Source of the DNA: Saxidomus purpurata
Lineage: Eukaryota; Mollusca; Bivalvia; Venerida; Veneridae
Length of the DNA stretch: 64,000 bases
Direction of reading: 5' to 3'
NCBI GenBank assembly: GCA_022818135.1
Contig: JAFMSR010000001.1
Location: 6,362,911 to 6,426,910, forward strand
Shown here in pieces: positions 57,401 through 64,000 of this stretch. The notes under the pieces were generated by a model, which did not search any database, was not told the DNA's origin, and saw nothing but the letters and a program-made list of their open reading frames with translations. Made by a program: the position numbers and the translations under genes. The stretch's first letter is position 1. Every line of letters starts with the position of its first letter.

Positions 57401-59195
57401 TGCGTTATCTTTATTTTATTCACGGTATAAAAGTAAAAACTTAAATTTCTAATTTCAATGTCAAATCGATAGTTGAAAGATTACTAACAATGTAGTACAA
57501 AAAGAATTTACTACGTTTATCTATTTTATTAACATCTTACGATACACGTTTTTAATTTTCCATACGAAATGAGAAACTAGTAAAAAGAATAGTATCCAAA
57601 GCATTCTAAAACAATATTACATGTATAACTGTAAGAAATGTATGTTTCCAAGGCAGTTCATACTCACATTGTAACTGTTAATACAAATCTGTTCGGAGGT
57701 ACCAATTCCTTTGTTCTTTACAAACTTATCATGCGCATGCCATATCTTCATACTCTGGTGACGGCTACAAAAAACGGGTAACTTGTGTCTGTGGTTTATT
57801 TTTTTCCGCCTGATTCAACAACTTTTCGGTAAATAAAACACGGTACCACAAAGTCGTATGTATTATTACATATCGTTTGCTCAATTGGTGTTAGGCGCTG
57901 TTGCCACGTAGATGATGTTAATTCTATATTAACCATCTGGGACGTCTAACGTCTGGAAGTTATAAAATAAGTTTGAAAACAAGTCTGAAACACTTAAAGA
58001 CGCTGCTAAAATTGGTCCGTATCTTTTCGTATAGTAATTCTGTGTGGGGCATTCTAGTGTCTAGGATGTATTTCGAAGCAATATGGCTTACTTATGGTTA
58101 CTATTTGATTTGGTAATTTTCAATATGTTGACTATGGTACATGTCCTGAATTAATACATGTTAGGCTTAAAAGAATATTTCACTGGTTGCACGTGAAGAT
58201 TGGAATTATATGTGTATGACTGTATATAATTGAAGATATTTTTGAAGGAAATCCGATTTCATTGTGTTGATATATCTTACGGTTTCTATGCTGTTGTGCT
58301 TCAAACATTGCCATTGACGTCACTTTTTGCACAGGACGCTATTTCATATTATTCTATGTCTATTTTATATATCCAATTGCAACACGTGACCGTACAATAT
58401 ATTACCACATTGAACGAACGTGCGTACAACAAATCCTGTATTTGTCCATATTTGGACTGTACAACAGTCCCATGTTAAACATACGATAAAGCCCGAAACG
58501 TATGAAAATGATCCGAATGAAATCGGGTGAAGTAGGCGCTCTACGTACAGAGTTTGTTTACGCGTTTTGAAATCAGGATTATTTGTCGTTTGCTTGAAAA
58601 CAAAAAGGGTAAAAGTGCAAGTCATGGCAATGCTGTCAGATTTGGATATATTCACAAAATTAATCGTTGGTATCTTTTATTGAAGGAACTACCAGGAACA
58701 GTAACCTTCCACCGATGGTCAACTCTTTACAGCGGTCTCATTGATTTCCCCAGTGCATCTTCTTCAATAATTTACCTCCCACTAATTGTCACCTCCAAAC
58801 TCCAGCCAATATAGAATAAAAAAGTTATTTAGAGCCTAACATTGTTCTGAATAATATATATTCGCTCTCGTTCTAAGATGGGAAAATACAGAAAAGACAG
58901 AAATACAATATTCAGTGAATCATTTTTAATCTAAACTAAACTAAAGTAGATATAGAAAAAAAGGTTATTTAACATTGTACTGTACAACACGAGATATATT
59001 TGGACTCGTACCCAGCTGAAAAAACAATATTGGACTCGCCTAGCGGCTCGTCAAATATGGTTTTCTCCTAGCGGCTCGACCAATATGGTTTTATCAGATG
59101 GGTACTCGTCCAAATATATCTCCGTATTGTACAGTTCAATGTTAAATAACCTAATATTATTTCCCGAGTTTTCCTTCACCGCGCTTTTAATGGTA
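54460..59195 (-). repeat. Inter-unit segment, inverted copy with internal duplication
   Basis: This is the reverse complement of 37545-40690. Inside, two blocks of about 750 bp repeat each other directly (54480-55235 and 55235-56000). Both carry ACGACAGTAGTAGAAATGCG or a near form and both end near a GGCCCTGGCT/AGCCCTGGCT stretch. Left breakpoint: TTTTGCATAGAAT|TATCCTGAAG. Right breakpoint: CGCGCTTTTAA|TGGTATGTTCC. Confidence 0.75.
58970..59145. repeat. Palindrome with expanded loop
   Basis: The arms AACATTGTACTGTACAACAC and its inverse near 59130 match those at 37601-37687. The loop holds short repeats of CTCCTAGCGGCTCG and ATATGGTTTT and an inverted GACTCGTACCC/GGGTACTCGTC. Confidence 0.75.
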
Positions 59196-60558
59196 TGTTC
59201 CATTCCAAACCGAATTCTAATTAATATTTTCCGTATGAGAATGTAAAAATGTTTGAATATTTAGTATGCCTTGTTTATGTTTTTCTGAAAAAAAAGAAAT
59301 TGTTATGAAGCAGTAACAGACCCCTATAATGTTGTGTATCTATGATCAATAAAATTTTGCTTTTTTATTTTCGTGTAAACGCTTTAACAAATTCATGATG
59401 AAAAAAAAACACAGACAAATCGAGGGATGTCCGTAAAATTGTTGTAACGTATATGAATTTAAGAAGGACTTACAGCAGTTTTTAGGTCTACGATCGAAAT
59501 TTCTTCATGTCTTTGCATTTTGGACTAAAGACTCGAAGACATGTAAAATTTAAGGCAATAGAGTTAAGAATTGTCAAAGCAGTTCTATATTATGGAATTT
59601 ACATGTCATTCTCAACATGCCATTGGTTTGTATCTACTTGATATAAGAAGCAAGCTAAAGTACTACAAAATGTTCAAAAAAGGCGACACCTCAATTACAT
59701 GTCACAATGTTCCTTTCCCCGTGTTGCTAGTTTCTACTAAGGTATTTGAATTATATAAAAACAACTTCCACGTTTTTATGCACGACTTATTTCATAAAGG
59801 TATCTATAGGTGATAAAATATAAATTAAAGGTGTACATTGTAATATGTTAAATGATTAATACGAGTTCGGGGTACAAAACTGTGCATGAAACAGTGTTTA
59901 ATTCAATGCTTGAAAAAACAAGTGTACTAAATGTGACTTTAAACATTTTTAAAAGATATATCGTTCTTTGACAGGCCTAGATCAGCACTGTTGTATCTGG
60001 TGCTGCAGATTCAGTCGTGTTTGAAGATAAAAGTTCACACTGGTGTACTTCTTCTAGAAAGTTTGAAACTTCACACTCGTATGTGATCAAACAAATGTAT
60101 CCGCACATTGTCAACGACCGTGTTTTCCATGTTTCAATGACCGTCCCCGTGCCTTTTTGGTCTGGAAAAGTTCTGAAATCTTATAAGAGTTGGTACAAGT
60201 AAGAAAAGTAATAAATGTAAATGCACTTAACCTACACAGCAGTGTCATCAATTACACATGTAATGCAAAGTAATCGAAATTGAAGAAATCGTCTGACAAT
60301 GCGTTTAAATTGTAATATACAATGTACTGTCCTTCTATTGAGGTAGAAAGCAACATAAATTGATGGAGTAAAATATATCAAAAGCGTTATCTAAATGGGA
60401 AAATTTTTATTGGATGATAGAAAAATATTACTATGTTCATTCGGGTATGCACAGAAGCAAACCCAGCTTGCCTTGGGGTAAAATCCAACGGTCGGCTGGG
60501 ACTATACACAATCTAAACAACAACAAAAATCCCTTACTTGTTAAGCGAAGATGGCTGA

Positions 60559-61571
60559 TTAATTTATATACCTACATCTCTCATACGGCTTTCCAAATAC
60601 CTCAACTTCGCAAATATTGAGTGGATCTGATATGGAAGAATTTCTTGTTATTCGAACCCATCGTCCCCTAACTGCAGGTTTCAACTGAAACGTGTATATT
60701 GACTCTATGATTCCCTCGTGATACCCATGCAAAGTATAATTTGCGTCTGCTTTGCCGATAAGAAGCTTTACGTCCCTGAGCCTGGCAACTAAAATAAAAG
60801 GCGTTCTTCTTATAGTTTCTATTTGTAAAATTAGAGTCTAAACGATATATGCATGATTTCTTTGTCCATGATTATTTTTCATATAAGTAAATATTCATCA
60901 AATGTAATTTTATAGTACATTGTAGTCTTACGATATTTGTTTATGCTTAATGTATACATGTACCAAATGTTGCGAGATTGAGAGCAGGAACAACGTAGTA
61001 AAGCGATGTCAAGTGCAGTGACGACTTATTTGCACCCGATGACAATATTTATTGTGTTGAAGAAAGTAGCACATTTTATTCAAATTGTGCAAATTTGTAA
61101 ATTTCTGATACGAAATAAAAGGAACGTTTAAAGAGATTATATATTTTATAACATGTCCCATACGTCAAGCCAGTTGTCTTGCATATTGAATAGGTTTCGT
61201 GTATTTCACTACTAGTGGTATTTATCAATGTATTTATAATTAACACATTTATCGACATGTTTTAGCCTTATAGCCTTCTTCATAATAAACGTATATTATA
61301 AACAAATATGTCGTCACAAATTGCCTAATAGTAGTCTGTAACTCACCACAGCAATCTTCCCGGTTGTATATGGTCACATGATCAATAGAGTATGTTCGAC
61401 CTAGATCTACTTCCCAGAAGGCGTTTGTACCGGTTGACGTTTGCGAGCACGATCTGTCTGAAAATATCTGTGACACTCCCCCATCTACAGCGTTATCAGC
61501 ACTGCGGTCGTAATGAGTATCTGACTGTAAGGCCCTCTTGCCGAGGGCAACATTCCAAAGATCGGTACTTT
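60559..61571 (-). CDS. F-type lectin copy 3, domain exons only (5' exon not seen)
   Basis: Minus-strand exons 61571-61347 and 60788-60559 join in phase 1 and end TATATAAAT-TAA. They encode STDLWNVALGKRALQSDTHY, NAVDGG, CSQT, FWEVDLGRTYSIDHVTIYNR, EDCC across the intron, LRDVKLLIGKADAN, GRWVRITRNSS and CEVEVFGKPYE. The fucose-contact His is replaced by Gln (CSQT, TGC TCG CAA ACG) while the RXDX4R spacing is the family norm. No signal-peptide exon like those of copies 1 and 2 was found up to 64000; the place where it should lie holds unrelated sequence. It is either a 5'-truncated pseudogene or a gene with a first exon beyond the window. Confidence 0.7.
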
Positions 61572-61844
61572 CTTTTAACGCATTGTTTAAAAATGAAAAA
61601 GACATTTTATGTTTGAATATATATCAGTATAATTTTGATAAACAATATGTCAAATTAAACAAAGTATATAGTCAATCTCGTATTTAGTAGTCGGACAAGG
61701 ACACAATGTACTTTAGTATTTATTCCGAGAAAAGCAACCTGAGATGTCAAATTGAAACTGTCTGCTTCTATTTATATATCATCGTCGGATACAAACGGTT
61801 AACTCCGCTACGCTTCATAGATCATGCACCATGATATATCGTAT

Positions 61845-63330
61845 ACCTACTGTACATACTTAATCCTGATTGACCGAAAGCGGTCGCGTGTTTGGTCTGC
61901 AAAAGTATGTGTAGACCTGGAAAATGCATGAAGACCTGCGTGGATTTCAAGACGTCATTTCTGCAATATTTTAGCATAGTTCCACTACTTTTTATGAGAT
62001 ATATGATACAATAATTTTAGACTAATGTTTCGGCTAATATATAGATTTGCGGACCTGTGAAAAATGATATTGACCTCCGACTTCGTTTTCAGTCAATGTA
62101 ACGTTTTAACAGGTCCGCAAAACTATATATTGACCTCCACGTTATTCTTTAATTGTATATGGAGTGTAGAGGAGTCAACAACCGTGTATGTGACGAAGTT
62201 TCTATATACTCTTAGAATAGTTTCGCGTTGACCCGTCGAACTGAATAGTTTCGCGTTGACCCCTTAAACTCTGTAAATATCATAAGTTGTCTCAAATATT
62301 TAACCTTATATATGTTTTAGAAATAAAAAAATCTAATGAAAGCAGCTTGAACTATCCTGATAACTGCAGTGCATCAATTCTCCTTAGCACGGCTTTTTGA
62401 CGTTCTGTTTTCAGGACCAAAACATACAGATACATTTACTAGTACATTCTCTCTTATTAAGCAGTTTACCGTCGCTTAAAGAAAACTATTTCTTGAAATT
62501 TACATGAAAGCAAGAATTCCTGAACAAACTCTTTCAACCATTAACTCAATGATCACAACAAACACTTGCTAGAACTACGTATTGACGCGAAATCCCCTGT
62601 ATTGGACCGTATAAACATAATTTATAACATAAACTTCTAAGGAATAGCTGCGAGGCTTGAGAACAGAGTCACGAAGGAACTGTCATGCTCGCTGTGTACA
62701 TTTACCAAAACATCTCTTTTTTTGTAAAGTTAGGCTCGAGATAATAGCAATAAACACTACTTTAAAAACGACAAGTTCATTTCGCAGGTACCTTTAGCAC
62801 AGACATTAGGTGACTTACTCGAAATGTTCACCTTAACGTAAGTTACCACGGACTGTACGGTGGTGCTATGGTGGCGCTAAGGTAGCAATATTCCAGTCAC
62901 TCAAAACCCATCTTATCGACGCCTTAGTGATACCGTAACTTACGACGTCGTAAGTAGATAAGGTTATATTATATAATTATAGACTAATGTTGAGGTCTAT
63001 ATATAGTTTTGCGGACCTGTTAAAAGTGATATTGAAGTTTTGCGGACCTGTTAAAAGTGATATTGACCTAGGACGAAGTCCGAGGTCTATATCATTTTTC
63101 ACAGGTCCGCAAAACTATATATTGACCGAAACATTAGTCTAAAATTATTATATCGTATACCTCATAAAAAGTAGTCAAAATTATGCGAAAATATAACAGA
63201 AATGACGTCTTGAAATCCGTGCAGGTCTACACATCATTTTCCAGGTCTACACATACTTTTGCGGACTCGGCAAGTGATCGCTATCGGCCAATCAGGATTA
63301 AGTATTTATGACAGGTATACGATATTGTGT
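61845..63330. repeat. Inverted-repeat pair in unit 3
   Basis: Arms at about 61845-62140 and 63020-63330 are inverse copies over some 300 bp: TTAATCCTGATTGACCGAAA versus its inverse near 63295, TTCAAGACGTCATTTCTG versus 63200, and TTTGCGGACCTGTGAAAAAT versus 63100. A 36-bp stretch around AAGTTTTGCGGACCTG is duplicated in tandem at 63000-63060. Confidence 0.75.
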
Positions 63331-63424
63331 AATACATACACTCTTATATCGGCATATTGAAAGTAAATGATATTGGCTTAGAAAAGACAACACCTAATTA
63401 AAGTATACGCAAGAAGGGTTGAGT

Positions 63425-63888
63425 TGCATTATGTCTCGCCCAAACCGAGGGGAGACATATTTTTCCCCTTGCCGTCTGTATGTCCGTCCGTCATATGTTT
63501 TAAGGTCAAAGGGACCTGATCATTGAAAAGCTTGTCCGACCTTTATCCTCAAACCTTCTAGCTGGATTTCCATCACGCTTGGCTGGAACTATCAGTATGA
63601 AAATGTTTACTGCAAATTATAATCTAGGATCATAAAGTCAAAGGACAAGGTCACAGGGGTCTGAAACTTGAAAATCTTGTCTGCTCTTTATATCAGAATT
63701 TAATCAAAGTTGGCAGAAGCATAAGTATAAATTGTAGTTGTGGATATTACAATTTAGAGTAATATAGTCAAAGGTCAATGTCATAGGGACACTTAGATTT
63801 TCATCAAACATGGTCTGAACTATCAATAGAATTTCATATTATAATTTCGGGATAATTTTGCCCAATGATTGTGGAGGGACGGACGCAT
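63425..63888 (+). repeat. Dispersed repeat starting GTCTCGCCCAAACCGAGGGG
   Basis: A hairpin-like start (CTCGCCCAAACCGAGGGGAG) is followed by TCCGTCCGTC and blocks with GGTCAAAGGGACC, AGGACAAGGTCACAGGGGTC and AAAGGTCAATGTCATAGGGA. It ends GGGACGGACGC. This resembles the internal-unit dispersed repeats listed above. Confidence 0.5.
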
Positions 63889-63889
63889 T

Positions 63890-64000
63890 AAGAAGATTAA
63901 TATTAAAAGAGGTGTTCCACAAGGTTGTCCACTTTCACCCTATCTTTTCATAAAAGCTATTGAAATTTTATCGCTTACTGTCATAAATGAAAAAGATTAT
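63890..64000 (+). pseudogene. LINE reverse transcriptase fragment at window edge
   Basis: The frame reads KINIKRGVPQGCPLSPYLFI and on to the end of the window without a stop. RGVPQGCPLSPYLF is the conserved block just before the active-site region of non-LTR reverse transcriptases. The 5' part is missing because it abuts a different repeat. The rest lies outside the window, so I cannot tell whether it is intact. Confidence 0.8.

Larger units (their letters stand above)
59191..64000. repeat. Tandem unit 3 of the lectin array (runs off the window)
   Basis: It starts with TGGTATGTTCCATTCCAAAC like unit 2, followed by blocks shared with 28740-29280 and 41915-42380, then lectin copy 3. Similarity to the intron of copy 2 continues to about 62630 (CAAGAATTCCTGAACAAACT versus 46217). 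Confidence 0.65.

Overview
The window looks like AT-rich nuclear DNA from a bivalve mollusc. This is an inference from four things: spliced genes with short exons and GT-AG introns, F-type (fucolectin) lectin genes, repeats that begin TATCCCCCGCC and carry (CGTC)n tracts as is common in bivalve genomes, and tRNA-headed SINEs. Nothing suggests prokaryotic or organellar DNA. Most open frames in the window are chance frames. The genes were found by joining short exons whose splice sites and phases agree.

Region by region: (1) 456-8899, plus strand: an intact eight-exon gene for an unrecognised 216-residue type I membrane protein. It has a signal peptide, a 17-cysteine ectodomain, a Thr-rich stalk, one transmembrane helix and a short tail. 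(2) 8900-20474: no gene recognised; SINEs, microsatellites, degenerate tandem dispersed repeats, and two perfect GGTCACAGTGACC palindromes 20 bp apart. (3) 20475-23932: relic of a Ty3/gypsy-like LTR retrotransposon that kept only the integrase C-terminus; its 3' LTR is split by a nested element holding eight copies of a ~150-bp repeat. (4) 24397-27904: a 3.5-kb element with ~620-bp terminal inverted repeats, CACTGTG ends and a 5-bp target duplication. (5) 28740 to the end: three tandem units, each with an F-type lectin gene on the minus strand (unit 1 from about 28740 to 40695, unit 2 from 40695 to 59190, unit 3 from 59190).

The lectin copies differ in informative ways. Copy 1 is complete but has lost the ancestral stop and gained a 71-residue tail. 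Copy 2 is complete at 169 residues, and its first intron has grown to 4.25 kb. Copy 3 has both lectin-domain exons, but no signal-peptide exon is visible. In copies 1 and 2 the fucose-binding His is present while the downstream Arg motif carries one extra residue. Copy 3 has the normal Arg spacing but Gln in place of His. A segment of about 3-5 kb separates the units and lies in opposite orientation in unit 1 and unit 2. A candidate small secreted-peptide gene sits on the plus strand in unit 1 and is damaged in unit 2.

The lectins are probably secreted fucose-binding recognition proteins of innate immunity, and the array shows gene birth and decay driven by local duplication and mobile DNA. 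All gene models come from reading splice sites by eye, without transcript evidence.
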